Under the pieces are notes generated by a model that worked only from the letters and a program-made list of their open reading frames with translations, had not been told where the DNA came from and did no database searches. 12,187 nucleotides of DNA. Origin: an uncultured Gemmatimonadales bacterium. Its GTDB lineage: Bacteria; Gemmatimonadota; Gemmatimonadetes; Longimicrobiales; Gaopeijiaceae. Below, piece after piece: positions 1 through 6,580 of the stretch. Within the stretch, counting starts at the first letter, position 1. The number at the start of each line of letters is the position of its first letter. The stretch is from the NCBI GenBank assembly GCA_937983085.1, contig CALJKZ010000157.1, positions 1 to 12,187 on the forward strand, written 5' to 3'. The translations under genes were made by a program, and so were the position numbers.

Positions 1-1
1 A

Positions 2-178
2 GGGTCCGGGAACCGCTCGGTTGCGAACATGTTCATCGACCTGGGCATGAGGCTCCAGATGACGCAGGAGCAGTTCGAGGAGGAGATGGCCCAGCGACGG
101 GCGAAGTTGAACCTGGGACCCAACGACCACGTCATCGGGTGTCCCTTGTGCCTGGTGATCCCGGAGGGTGGTCGATGA
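2..178 (+). CDS. C-terminal fragment of an unknown protein with a CxxC tail
   Basis: This is an open frame from the left edge to a TGA at 176-178, giving 58 residues. It starts GSGNRSVANMFIDLG, continues through a Gln/Glu-rich helical stretch (TQEQFEEEMAQRR), and ends in a short segment with CPLC about 10 residues before the stop. The Cys pair could bind metal or heme or form a disulfide, but a CxxC without a following His is not a cytochrome c site. The next gene starts inside its stop codon (ATGA, 175-178), so the two are translationally coupled and probably belong to one function. I do not recognise the family. Reality as a gene is supported by the stop/start overlap and the ribosome binding site placed just before it. 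Confidence 0.6.
   Translation, partial: GSGNRSVANMFIDLGMRLQMTQEQFEEEMAQRRAKLNLGPNDHVIGCPLCLVIPEGGR
163..168 (+). promoter_or_regulatory. Ribosome binding site deciding the start at 175
   Basis: GGAGGG lies 6 nt before the ATG at 175. It favours this ATG over an in-frame GTG at 139, which would add 12 residues in front of the signal peptide. The site sits inside the end of the upstream gene, as expected for translational coupling. Confidence 0.6.
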
Positions 179-1176
179 GGGATGGGTTCCGGGCCACGCG
201 CCTGACCAGCTGGATGGGAGGCGCTGTCGCCGTCTTCGCTCTCGTCGTCGGTCCTCCGGTCGCTGCCGAGGCCCAAATCTCCTATCAGAAGGGCCAGAAC
301 GTCGCGCCAGCGTACGAGGGGTGGCTGGAGAATGAAGACGGCTCCTTCACCATGGTCTTCGGATACATGAACCGGAACTGGGCGGAAGAGCTCGATGTCC
401 CGGTCGGCGATGGGAACTTCTTCTCGCCGGGCCCCAGGGATCAGGGTCAGCCCACCCACTTCCTCCCCAGACGAAACCGCTTCGTCTTCATGGTGGACGT
501 CCCGCCCGACTTCGGGGACCAGGAGATGGTCTGGACGCTCACCACCGCCGGTGTGACCGAGCGAGCGTACGGAACGCTGGGCATCGACCAACGCCTCGAC
601 AACATCGTCATCGCGTCGGAAACCGGAGCCCTCGGAATCGGCGCGAGTGACGCGGAGACCCGGGCGAACGAGCCACCGGTGATCACCGTCGAGGGCGGCA
701 ACGAGTACCGGGTGGCGGTGGGACAGCCGCTGGAGTTGGCCGTGCGCATGGAGGATGACGGCCTCGCAGAGGGCCTCGAGAGTTGGCACGCCCGACAGGA
801 GCGCGCCGCCCAGGCCCGCGCCGAGATGGAGGGGCCCCCACGACTGTCCCGCGCCCAGCTTCGTCCGCCTACTCGGATCACGGTGCAGAAGATCGTGTGG
901 CACCATGTCGCCTGGTTCCTCTACCGGGGTGAGGGCGACGGTACGCCGACGTTCGATCCGCCTCAGGTGAAGACATGGGAGGACACCCGCTCCGGCGCGA
1001 ACTCGCCGTGGGCTCCGCTGTGGACGCGCACGCCCATTCCCGACGACGGCGTGTGGCGCACCACGGTGACCTTCGATGAACCCGGCACGTACATCCTGCG
1101 CGCCCGAGGCGACGACGGGGCCCTGTACCACGATCAGGACGTGACGGTCGTGGTCTCCCGGATCGCCTCGGAGTAG
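175..1176 (+). CDS. Exported beta-rich protein of unknown function
   Basis: The 333-residue protein has an N-terminal signal peptide: basic RDGFRATR, a hydrophobic core at about residues 12-29, and a probable cleavage after AEA at residue 33, leaving mature QISYQKG. The mature part begins with QNVAPAYEGW and a region rich in aromatic and acidic residues (FTMVFGYMNRNW, VPVGDGNFF, GQPTHFLPRR, residues 58-100). It then has two stretches that read like Ig-like beta sandwiches, about 178-206 and 280-330, the last ending GTYILRARGDDGALYHDQD followed by VTVVV. No catalytic motif is evident. I recall similar uncharacterised secreted proteins in Acidobacteria and Gemmatimonadota but cannot name a family. 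It overlaps the upstream gene by ATGA, so it is probably co-transcribed with it. The start at 175 is chosen for its ribosome binding site and the clean signal peptide. A role in the periplasm or on the surface is inferred from export only. Confidence 0.75.
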   Translation: MRDGFRATRLTSWMGGAVAVFALVVGPPVAAEAQISYQKGQNVAPAYEGWLENEDGSFTMVFGYMNRNWAEELDVPVGDGNFFSPGPRDQGQPTHFLPRRNRFVFMVDVPPDFGDQEMVWTLTTAGVTERAYGTLGIDQRLDNIVIASETGALGIGASDAETRANEPPVITVEGGNEYRVAVGQPLELAVRMEDDGLAEGLESWHARQERAAQARAEMEGPPRLSRAQLRPPTRITVQKIVWHHVAWFLYRGEGDGTPTFDPPQVKTWEDTRSGANSPWAPLWTRTPIPDDGVWRTTVTFDEPGTYILRARGDDGALYHDQDVTVVVSRIASE

Positions 1177-1212
1177 TCGTGCCGCACGGCCCCCGCCGCG
1201 CGTGGGGTCGGA

Positions 1213-1638
1213 CTAGCTGGCCAGCCGGGCGTCCATGGTGATGGGCACGCTCAGCGCTCGTGACACCGGGCACCCTTCCTTCGCCTTCTTCGCAGTCGCG
1301 AGGAACGTGGATTCGTCCATTCCGGGAACGTCGACGGTGACGTCGAGGTGAACCCCGGCGATGGAGAAGCCCAGCTCGGCCTTCTCCAGGGTGACCGTGG
1401 CCGTGGTATCGATGGTCTTGGGCGGGTGACCCTCCGAGCCAAGGAAGCCGGAGAGGGCCATGGAGAAGCAGCCCGCGTGGGCCGCCGCGATGAGCTCTTC
1501 GGGATTCGAGCCGATGCCGCTCTCGAATCGCGTGCTGAAGGAGTACTGCGTATCGCTCAGGACCCCGCTGTCGGTGGTGAGCGTCCCACCGCCGTCCTTG
1601 ATGCCGCCCGTCCACTGGGCGCTGGCGCTGCGTTTCAT
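1213..1638 (-). CDS. osmC: OsmC-family organic hydroperoxide reductase
   Basis: The 141-residue protein is full length for OsmC and can be aligned by eye with E. coli OsmC from end to end: AQWTGGIKDGGGTL, GSNPEELIAAAHAGCFSMAL, IDTTATVTLEK, AKEGCPVSRAL. OsmC proteins reduce organic hydroperoxides and hydrogen peroxide using two cysteines, which are seen here as Cys57 (AGCFS) and Cys123 (EGCPVS). Arg37 and Glu48 are the conserved pair near the active site. There is no signal peptide, so it acts in the cytoplasm as a homodimer, as known for the family. On the minus strand the start at 1638 is preceded by AAAGGA (complement of 1647-1652), with 8 nt between. It lies 108 nt downstream of the pilin-like gene in the same direction, so it may have its own promoter. 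In other bacteria OsmC is induced by osmotic or peroxide stress, but no recognisable operator is visible here. Confidence 0.95.
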   Translation of the reverse strand: MKRSASAQWTGGIKDGGGTLTTDSGVLSDTQYSFSTRFESGIGSNPEELIAAAHAGCFSMALSGFLGSEGHPPKTIDTTATVTLEKAELGFSIAGVHLDVTVDVPGMDESTFLATAKKAKEGCPVSRALSVPITMDARLAS

Positions 1639-1746
1639 GACACGGATCCTTTCCGTCGGGTGTGCAGGACGCGGTCGCCTACCACGAATCCCGAGGACGG
1701 TTCCCCGTGAGGGGCCACGCAGCAGTCCTGCCGCTGGGGGCTCTCC

Positions 1747-2214
1747 CTAGAACCAGCCGAAGAGGACGTCGGTGATCGCGCGTTGGACGGAAAAGCGGCG
1801 GCGGTAGTCGCACACGACGGTGCCCGCTTCGACGGGTTCCGACTTCCGGGTGGTGGTTTGTGGCCGCGGGTCGACGGATCCCCCGTACACGACGCAGTCC
1901 TCGCCGTATCGATCGTATTCAGGGTTGGTGTTCACCACGTGGGTTGCCCGCGCCGACCACGCGGCTCCGGAGTCGATCAGCTGAATGTCCACCAGCACTC
2001 CGTCGCTGTTGGTGAAGGCGAGGGCCTGGACCCGGTCGCTGTAGCTCTCGTGCTCTGCGAAGTGGATCTCCTGCTGGGAGGCCAGGTTCTTCAGGTCGGA
2101 CTTCATGGCGGCGGCGTACGCCCCCTCCCGGGTTGAGCATCCACAGATGGGCAGCGCCAGCCACATCCAGAAGACCAGCGCGAGAAATGCTGCGACGACG
2201 AAGCGAACGACCAT
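1747..2214 (-). CDS. Membrane-anchored pilin-like protein without a prepilin cleavage motif
   Basis: The 155-residue protein has an N-terminal hydrophobic helix (about residues 4-23) followed by GCSTRE. It then has an amphipathic stretch, AAMKSDLKNLASQQEIHF, and a YSD segment, a pattern typical of the alpha1-to-beta transition of type IV pilin and pseudopilin-like proteins in high-GC bacteria. A C-terminal cysteine pair (Cys107, Cys135) could close a disulfide loop like the D-region of pilins. The usual prepilin peptidase site (Gly before FTLIE) is absent. Instead ICGC at residues 23-26 could be a poor lipobox, or the helix could be an uncleaved anchor. There are no type IV pilus genes nearby. 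The start is well supported by GGAGGT. The gene is divergent from the ankyrin gene and upstream of osmC. The pilin-like fold is inference from sequence style; the function is unknown. Confidence 0.7.
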   Translation of the reverse strand: MVVRFVVAAFLALVFWMWLALPICGCSTREGAYAAAMKSDLKNLASQQEIHFAEHESYSDRVQALAFTNSDGVLVDIQLIDSGAAWSARATHVVNTNPEYDRYGEDCVVYGGSVDPRPQTTTRKSEPVEAGTVVCDYRRRFSVQRAITDVLFGWF

Positions 2215-2219
2215 GACGC

Positions 2220-2225
2220 ACCTCC
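2220..2225 (-). promoter_or_regulatory. Ribosome binding site of the pilin-like gene
   Basis: On the minus strand GGAGGT lies 5 nt before the ATG at 2212-2214. It is a strong Shine-Dalgarno match and fixes the start, so the hydrophobic helix without a prepilin motif is the true N terminus. Confidence 0.7.
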
Positions 2226-2271
2226 GAGCACGACATCTCCAACTTCCGCGCCGGAAACCCCTGGTCGCAAG

Positions 2272-2281
2272 TGTCGCGACA
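2272..2281. promoter_or_regulatory. 10-bp palindrome in the divergent gap
   Basis: TGTCGCGACA is a perfect palindrome in the 185-nt region between the divergent pilin-like and ankyrin genes, the only place where both genes can have upstream promoters. It could be an operator half or a CG-rich coincidence, since a 10-bp palindrome is not rare in a gap of this size. I see no convincing -35/-10 pair for either gene here. Confidence 0.2.
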
Positions 2282-2399
2282 ACGACGGCTCGCGCGCCGA
2301 CCGGCCCCAGTGCGTTTCAGGGCCGTGGGATGGCGGCGGCCTCCTGACCTCCCCATTCTCTCGGCCCGAGGCTTAGGGAGCGACGAGGGAGAGGCGCGG

Positions 2400-3584
2400 A
2401 TGGGTCCAGACGACGAGCGAGCCGAGGCCTTCAGGGCCGCGGTGGTGAGCGGAGATGCCGAGGGGCTGCAAGACCTTCTCCAGCGCCACGACGAGATCCG
2501 AACGGTCCTCGACGCCCCCTGGTTCTCCTTCGGCAAACCCGCTCTGGCCGAAGCAGCGGGACGCCTGGACCGGGACACGGTGGACGTCCTTCTGGAGGCG
2601 GGGGCCGACCCTGATGCTCAATCGGACTGGGAGGCGGGGCCGTATTCCGCCCTCCACACCCTTCTCGATGGCGCCACGCCCGAGCGCATCGCGTTTGCCG
2701 AGTACCTCGTCTCCCGAGGGGCGACGGTGGACCTGCATTCGGCTGCCGGTCTGGGGCGGCTGGAACGCATCCGAGAGATCCTGGACGACGCCCCCGGGAC
2801 GGTCAGCGAGCCGGGTCCCGACGGCGCGACCGCCCTTCATCTCGCGCGCTCTCCGGAGGTGGCGGCTCTCCTCCTCGAGCGAGGTGCGGACATCGACAAG
2901 CGATGCGTCGACCACAGGAGCACTGCCGCCATGTGGGCGGCGGGTGGGCGGGAGGAGGTCATGCGCTTCCTCCTGGACCGGGGCGCGACCCCGGACCTCT
3001 TCCAGGCCGTCCTTCTCGACGACGTAGCACTCGCCGAGTCGATCTTGGCGGCGGATCCCGACGCCGCCTCCGTGCGCGTCCGCTTCGGCCGGTCTCATCC
3101 GCATCTGGGCGGCGGTGACAAGTACGTCTGGGCCCTCGGGGGCGCGGACACCCCCCTGGAGCTCGCGCGCCGCCGGGGCGCCGAAGCCATGGAGGCCTTC
3201 CTATGGGACCGAGCGCCCACGGGTATCAAGGCGGTCCACGCCTCGAGGACGGCCGACGGGGAGCGCCTCGCCGCCCTCCTCGACGTCGGGGACGGTTTGT
3301 CCACCGAAGACGTCTTCCTCGCCCTCTGTGGGAGCGCCGTGGGGGTTCGGATCCTCGCCGCCGCCGGGTACGATGCCTCCACTCCCGACCCCGGCAATGG
3401 CAGCACGCCACTCCATCACGCCGCGTGGAATGATCAGTTGGAGTTGGCAGGGGCCCTCTTGGACGCCGGCGCGGACCCGACCGCGCGCGACGGCAATCAC
3501 GACTCCACCCCACTGGGCTGGGCGGATTTCGCGGGGAACGCAGAGATGGTGGCGCTGATCCGGAACCGCGCCGGAGCGCTCTGA
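2400..3584 (+). CDS. Ankyrin-repeat domain protein
   Basis: The 394-residue soluble protein has no signal peptide. Ankyrin-type units are visible from residue 5 to the end: VDVLLEAGADPDAQ (61-74), ALHTLLDG followed by AEYLVSRGATVDLHSAAGLG (84-119), TALHLARSPEVAALLLERGA (144-163), STAAMWAAGGREEVMRFLLD (174-193), and the best conserved, TPLHHAAWNDQLELAGALLD followed by AGADPTARD (336-364) and TPLGWADFAGNAEMVALI (370-387). Ankyrin repeats bind other proteins, and no enzymatic domain is attached. A middle section (GGGDKYVWALGGADTPLELA, 237-256) deviates from the repeat but resembles a form I recall in stand-alone bacterial ankyrin proteins. The start at 2400 is chosen because GAGGGAGAGG precedes it and the sequence upstream (from 2271) lacks repeat character and is Arg/Pro-rich. 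It ends 3 nt from the oppositely oriented hydrolase gene. The partner is unknown. Confidence 0.85.
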   Translation: MGPDDERAEAFRAAVVSGDAEGLQDLLQRHDEIRTVLDAPWFSFGKPALAEAAGRLDRDTVDVLLEAGADPDAQSDWEAGPYSALHTLLDGATPERIAFAEYLVSRGATVDLHSAAGLGRLERIREILDDAPGTVSEPGPDGATALHLARSPEVAALLLERGADIDKRCVDHRSTAAMWAAGGREEVMRFLLDRGATPDLFQAVLLDDVALAESILAADPDAASVRVRFGRSHPHLGGGDKYVWALGGADTPLELARRRGAEAMEAFLWDRAPTGIKAVHASRTADGERLAALLDVGDGLSTEDVFLALCGSAVGVRILAAAGYDASTPDPGNGSTPLHHAAWNDQLELAGALLDAGADPTARDGNHDSTPLGWADFAGNAEMVALIRNRAGAL

Positions 3585-3587
3585 CCC

Positions 3588-5327
3588 CTACCCTCCGTAG
3601 TGGGTCGCCTGACTCGCCACGACGATCCACGTCACGAGGAATCCGCTGAGGAACGCGGCCGGCCACACACTTGCCGTCCGCCTCTGGAAATGCGCGGTGA
3701 CCAGGCCGACGATGGCCATGATCGGAACGAACTGGAACGCAATGATGCTCCAGAGGGCTTCGCCGGGGATGGCCAGGGTCCCGCCCAGGAAGAGAGGCGT
3801 GTACTGGAAGGCGATGAGACCGACGAAGCCGAGAATGGAGACGGCCATGGTGCGTAGCGTCGAAGTCGCCGCCGACCCGTCCCGACGAAGCTGACCGAAC
3901 AGGACCACGCCGTAGACCAGGAAGAACAGGACGAACGGGACGACGTACGAGAGCCAGGCCCGGCCATGGTGGGCGCCCATGGGTTTTACGGCGAAGACCC
4001 AGAAGCGGTAGTCCACGGTGAAGACGGCCGAGGACACCAGGAGCGATACGTAGGCGGCGCCCACGACCAGGAGGGCGAGAAGGAGCGAGCGTGCGACGTG
4101 CGTCGCCGTCTGACCCTTTCCGACCGTCACGCCATAGTCCCTCCATGTGGCGCCCTGGCGGCGACCGACTCTCAGATGCCAGACGCCGAACAGCACCGCG
4201 CTCAGGACGCCGACCAGGACGGCCCACGCCATGACCTGAGTGGTGATCGCCTGGGGGAACAAGGCGCTCACCGGGATCGAGCCACCCAAGTCCTTGAAGG
4301 GGAAAAGCGTCACAGCGGGGAGCACGGCGAAAAGAAAGGCTGCCCCCCACCACGCCGCACCGGTGGCTCCCTTGCTGGGCGGCACCTCGCGGACGAGCGG
4401 CCGGAAGAACGGCGTGTCGAGGAGGAGGTCCCCGACAGCCAGGATGAGGAGCACCATGCCCAGGAGGGCGATGAGGTTGCCGACCTCCTTCCAGTACCAG
4501 ACCTGGTCCGACGCCGGCAGCGGGCGCTCACCGTCCAGTGTCGTCTGAAGCCACTCGATGGCGTGGCCGATGGCGCGCGTCGAGAAGTGGTCCGCGGGGT
4601 GGGTCACCGGCGGCTGCCAGAAGATCCGAGCCGTACCGTCGTCCACGGAGCCGTAGATCCGACCAGGCTCCACGGGCGCGTCGGTCCCGAAGGCCGCTCG
4701 GAGCTTCTCGCTCGCGGGCACGTCGGCGGCTACCGGGCTGCCCCACATCCCACCGGAAAACTCGTCGTACTTCGAGAAGACGACAGCCAGATTCCGAGGC
4801 CAATCATCCGTGGCGTCGGGCGCACCCGACGAGCCGGTCGACGAACCCTCGATGACGACGGCCCGGTAGTCGTCGGGCGCCCCGGCCGCGGCGATGAGGA
4901 CGGCCCATCCGCCCATGGAGTGGCCCTCGAGTCCCACGTTGTCACCGTCGACGAAATCGAGGGAGCGCAGGTACGAAAGACCGGCCGGTCCGCCGAAGCC
5001 GGCTCGGAACGCAGGCGGGTCCGAGAACCCGTGGCCCGTCTGATCGAGGGCGAGCACCACGAAGCCCCGTCGCGCCAACTCGATGGCGAATCCGTCCTGG
5101 GTCTCGCGGGAGTTGATGTATCCGTGGACGGCCAGCACCCCCGGTGCGGGCGACTCGGCGGTCGCGCCGGGGGGGACGTAGAGGAGGGCACTCAGGGTCT
5201 TGCCGTCGCCGTCCTGCCAACGGACGTCCTGGACGTCGATGGCGCCCAGGTCGGTTTGCACGGACCACGCAAGAACGTCCCCCACGAAGATGAGGGCGAG
5301 GGCACCGAGGAGGGCGTTCTTGGCCAT
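3588..5327 (-). CDS. Membrane alpha/beta hydrolase with C-terminal eight-helix domain
   Basis: The 579-residue protein starts with a membrane segment (residues 3-20), then an alpha/beta hydrolase domain at about 30-265. Visible hydrolase features are VLAVHGY (oxyanion hole region, about 64-70), DQTGHGFSDPP, the nucleophile elbow GHSMGG with Ser137, a candidate acid Asp188 in SKYDEF, and the catalytic His in THPADHFS (His243 or His247). The C-terminal half (about 280-579) carries roughly eight strongly hydrophobic helices, for example GNLIALLGMVLLILAVGDLL and SYVVPFVLFFLVYGVVLFG. The family hydrolyses esters, thioesters, amides or similar bonds; the substrate here is unknown, and a lipid or envelope substrate is an inference from the membrane domain. 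Of two starts, 5327 (ATG directly before the membrane segment) is preferred over GTG at 5381, which adds 18 polar residues; neither has a strong ribosome binding site. It ends tail-to-tail with the ankyrin gene. Confidence 0.88.
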   Translation of the reverse strand: MAKNALLGALALIFVGDVLAWSVQTDLGAIDVQDVRWQDGDGKTLSALLYVPPGATAESPAPGVLAVHGYINSRETQDGFAIELARRGFVVLALDQTGHGFSDPPAFRAGFGGPAGLSYLRSLDFVDGDNVGLEGHSMGGWAVLIAAAGAPDDYRAVVIEGSSTGSSGAPDATDDWPRNLAVVFSKYDEFSGGMWGSPVAADVPASEKLRAAFGTDAPVEPGRIYGSVDDGTARIFWQPPVTHPADHFSTRAIGHAIEWLQTTLDGERPLPASDQVWYWKEVGNLIALLGMVLLILAVGDLLLDTPFFRPLVREVPPSKGATGAAWWGAAFLFAVLPAVTLFPFKDLGGSIPVSALFPQAITTQVMAWAVLVGVLSAVLFGVWHLRVGRRQGATWRDYGVTVGKGQTATHVARSLLLALLVVGAAYVSLLVSSAVFTVDYRFWVFAVKPMGAHHGRAWLSYVVPFVLFFLVYGVVLFGQLRRDGSAATSTLRTMAVSILGFVGLIAFQYTPLFLGGTLAIPGEALWSIIAFQFVPIMAIVGLVTAHFQRRTASVWPAAFLSGFLVTWIVVASQATHYGG

Positions 5328-5374
5328 GGGTGCGGAAAGTGGCAGGAAGGCCCGTCCTTCGTCCAGGCGAGCGC

Positions 5375-5416
5375 TTGACACCGGTCAGCGGCGAAGCCAA
5401 GTAAACACTTGTGTAC
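5375..5416 (+). promoter_or_regulatory. Possible promoter and operator before the DUF4015 gene
   Basis: TTGACA, a perfect sigma-70 -35 hexamer, is at 5375-5380. About 20 nt later is an AT-rich island unusual for this window, GTAAACACTTGTGTAC (5401-5416). The island contains the inverted repeat ACAC-TT-GTGT flanked by GTA and AC, which looks like a small operator. The -10 match inside it is weak (TAAACA) and the spacing of 20-21 nt is too long, so the promoter is tentative. It lies between the divergent hydrolase and DUF4015 genes and could serve either. Confidence 0.3.
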
Positions 5417-5442
5417 CGCCACCCGTCCCCGTGCCCCCGCCG

Positions 5443-6549
5443 ATGAGCGCTCCCACGCCACCCGCCTCGATGCGAGCAGCCTTGTGCGCCCTCGTCGTGC
5501 TCGTGACGACCGGCTGCGGCCCTTCCGACCTCGTCGATCCCGATCTCGACGGGCCCATCGAGCCGGTAGCCCGACCCGCTGTGGTCCGCGGCATCTACGT
5601 GAACGCACAGGCGGCGGGCATCCCCTCGCGGGTGGCCGAACTCGTCGAGCTGGCTCGCTCGTCGGGGTTGAACACCTTCGTCATCGACGTGAAGGAGCGC
5701 GGGGAGGTCAGCTATGCCAGCGCGGTGCCCCTCGTCGACCAGGTGGACGCAGGGCGGGGGTACATCGAGGACCTGCCGGGCCTCCTCCGCACTCTGAAAG
5801 AAGCCGGGATCTACCCCATCGCACGCATCGTCTGCTTCCGGGATGCCATCCTCGCCGCGGGCAGGCCCGACCTGGCGATCCGGACCGTCGAAGGCGACGT
5901 GTGGCTGGATCCCGAGAGCGACAAGCCGTGGGTCGATCCGTTCAATCCCGAGGTCCAGGCGTACAACATCGACCTCGCCCGGGAAGCGCTCGCAGCGGGG
6001 TTCGCGGAGGTCCAGTGGGATTACGTGCGCTTCCCCGACGTCGCGGCTGAGGTGAGGGCCGAGATGGAGTTCCCGGCCCAGAACGGTTCGACGGCGCCCG
6101 ACGCCATCAACGACTTCGTTACGCTTTCGCGGCAGGAACTGGCCGAGTACAGCGCCCCCATCACCGCCGACGTGTTCGGTCGGGTGATCACCACATACGA
6201 CGACTCCGGCATCGGGCAGGATTGGAACCAACTCGTGCGGGTCACCGACGTGCTTCTCCCCATGGTCTATCCGTCGCTGTACTGGCCGGGCAGCCTGGGC
6301 GTCGACGATCCGGACGGCGACCCGTACGCCATCGTTCGAGCGGCCATGGACACCGCAGTCGCCCGCATGGACCGCACCCCGGGGGCAACCGCCACGCTCA
6401 GACCCTGGCTCCAGGCGTTCACCCTGAACGGCATCACCTACGGGCCCGGCGAGATGCGGGCACAGATCCAGGCGGTGGCCGACGCGGGGCTCGAGGAGTG
6501 GCTGTTCTGGAATCCGGACAGCCAGTATCCGGCGGACGCCTTCCGCTAG
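5443..6549 (+). CDS. DUF4015 putative glycoside hydrolase, lipoprotein
   Basis: The 368-residue protein begins with a lipoprotein signal, ALVVLVTTGC, with the lipidated Cys at residue 25, so it is probably anchored in the envelope. The rest is a TIM-barrel type protein of the DUF4015 (GHL-type putative glycoside hydrolase) family. Seen motifs are RGIYVNAQAAG (49-59), GLNTFVIDVKERGEVSY (75-91), YPIARIVCFRD (124-134), WVDPFNPEVQAYNIDLA (163-179), the signature EVQWDYVRFPDV (189-200), ITADVFG (240-246), LLPMVYPSLYWPG (271-283) and LQAFTL (323-328). In family terms the Asp of WDYVRFP and Glu189 lie at the barrel's active face. The substrate is not established; a polysaccharide or cell-wall glycan is the general expectation. 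ATG 5443 is taken as the start and ATG 5470 is an alternative that still leaves a 16-residue lipoprotein signal; neither has a clear ribosome binding site. It converges with the DUF1028 gene. Confidence 0.88.
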   Translation: MSAPTPPASMRAALCALVVLVTTGCGPSDLVDPDLDGPIEPVARPAVVRGIYVNAQAAGIPSRVAELVELARSSGLNTFVIDVKERGEVSYASAVPLVDQVDAGRGYIEDLPGLLRTLKEAGIYPIARIVCFRDAILAAGRPDLAIRTVEGDVWLDPESDKPWVDPFNPEVQAYNIDLAREALAAGFAEVQWDYVRFPDVAAEVRAEMEFPAQNGSTAPDAINDFVTLSRQELAEYSAPITADVFGRVITTYDDSGIGQDWNQLVRVTDVLLPMVYPSLYWPGSLGVDDPDGDPYAIVRAAMDTAVARMDRTPGATATLRPWLQAFTLNGITYGPGEMRAQIQAVADAGLEEWLFWNPDSQYPADAFR

Positions 6550-6580
6550 AAAGCGGCCACGCGTGCCCTAAGGCGCACGC
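6543..6580. terminator. Tandem hairpins between convergent genes
   Basis: Two hairpins fill the 18-nt gap and the ends of two convergent genes. CCGCT-AGAA-AGCGG (6543-6556) includes the stop codon of the DUF4015 gene. GCGTGC...GCACGC (6561-6566 with 6575-6580) surrounds the stop codon of the DUF1028 gene. Neither is followed by a clear T tract on the plus strand; on the minus strand a short CTTTCT follows. They may act as a shared, weak bidirectional terminator. Confidence 0.35.

Noticed and set aside
1177..1212. GC-rich spacer between convergent genes as a terminator
   Set aside because: CGTGC-C-GCACG is a perfect repeat, but its 1-nt centre cannot form a normal hairpin loop, and there is no T tract.
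1703..1714. CCCC-GTGA-GGGG hairpin between the pilin-like gene and osmC
   Set aside because: The stem is only 4 bp, there is no T tract, and this is expected by chance in GC-rich sequence, so I did not call it a terminator.
3226..4353. Minus-strand open frame of 375 codons
   Set aside because: It overlaps both the ankyrin and hydrolase genes in another frame and is Arg/Pro/Gly-rich; it is a shadow.
3966..5378. Long plus-strand open frame of 470 codons opposite the hydrolase gene
   Set aside because: It has highly charged Arg/Glu/Gly/His-rich composition with no motif, and lies exactly antisense to a clear alpha/beta hydrolase. It is a GC-rich shadow frame.
4942..6231. Minus-strand open frame of 429 codons across 4942-6231
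   Set aside because: It spans the divergent gap and is antisense to the DUF4015 gene and out of frame with the hydrolase. Its composition is that of a shadow frame and it has no family motif.
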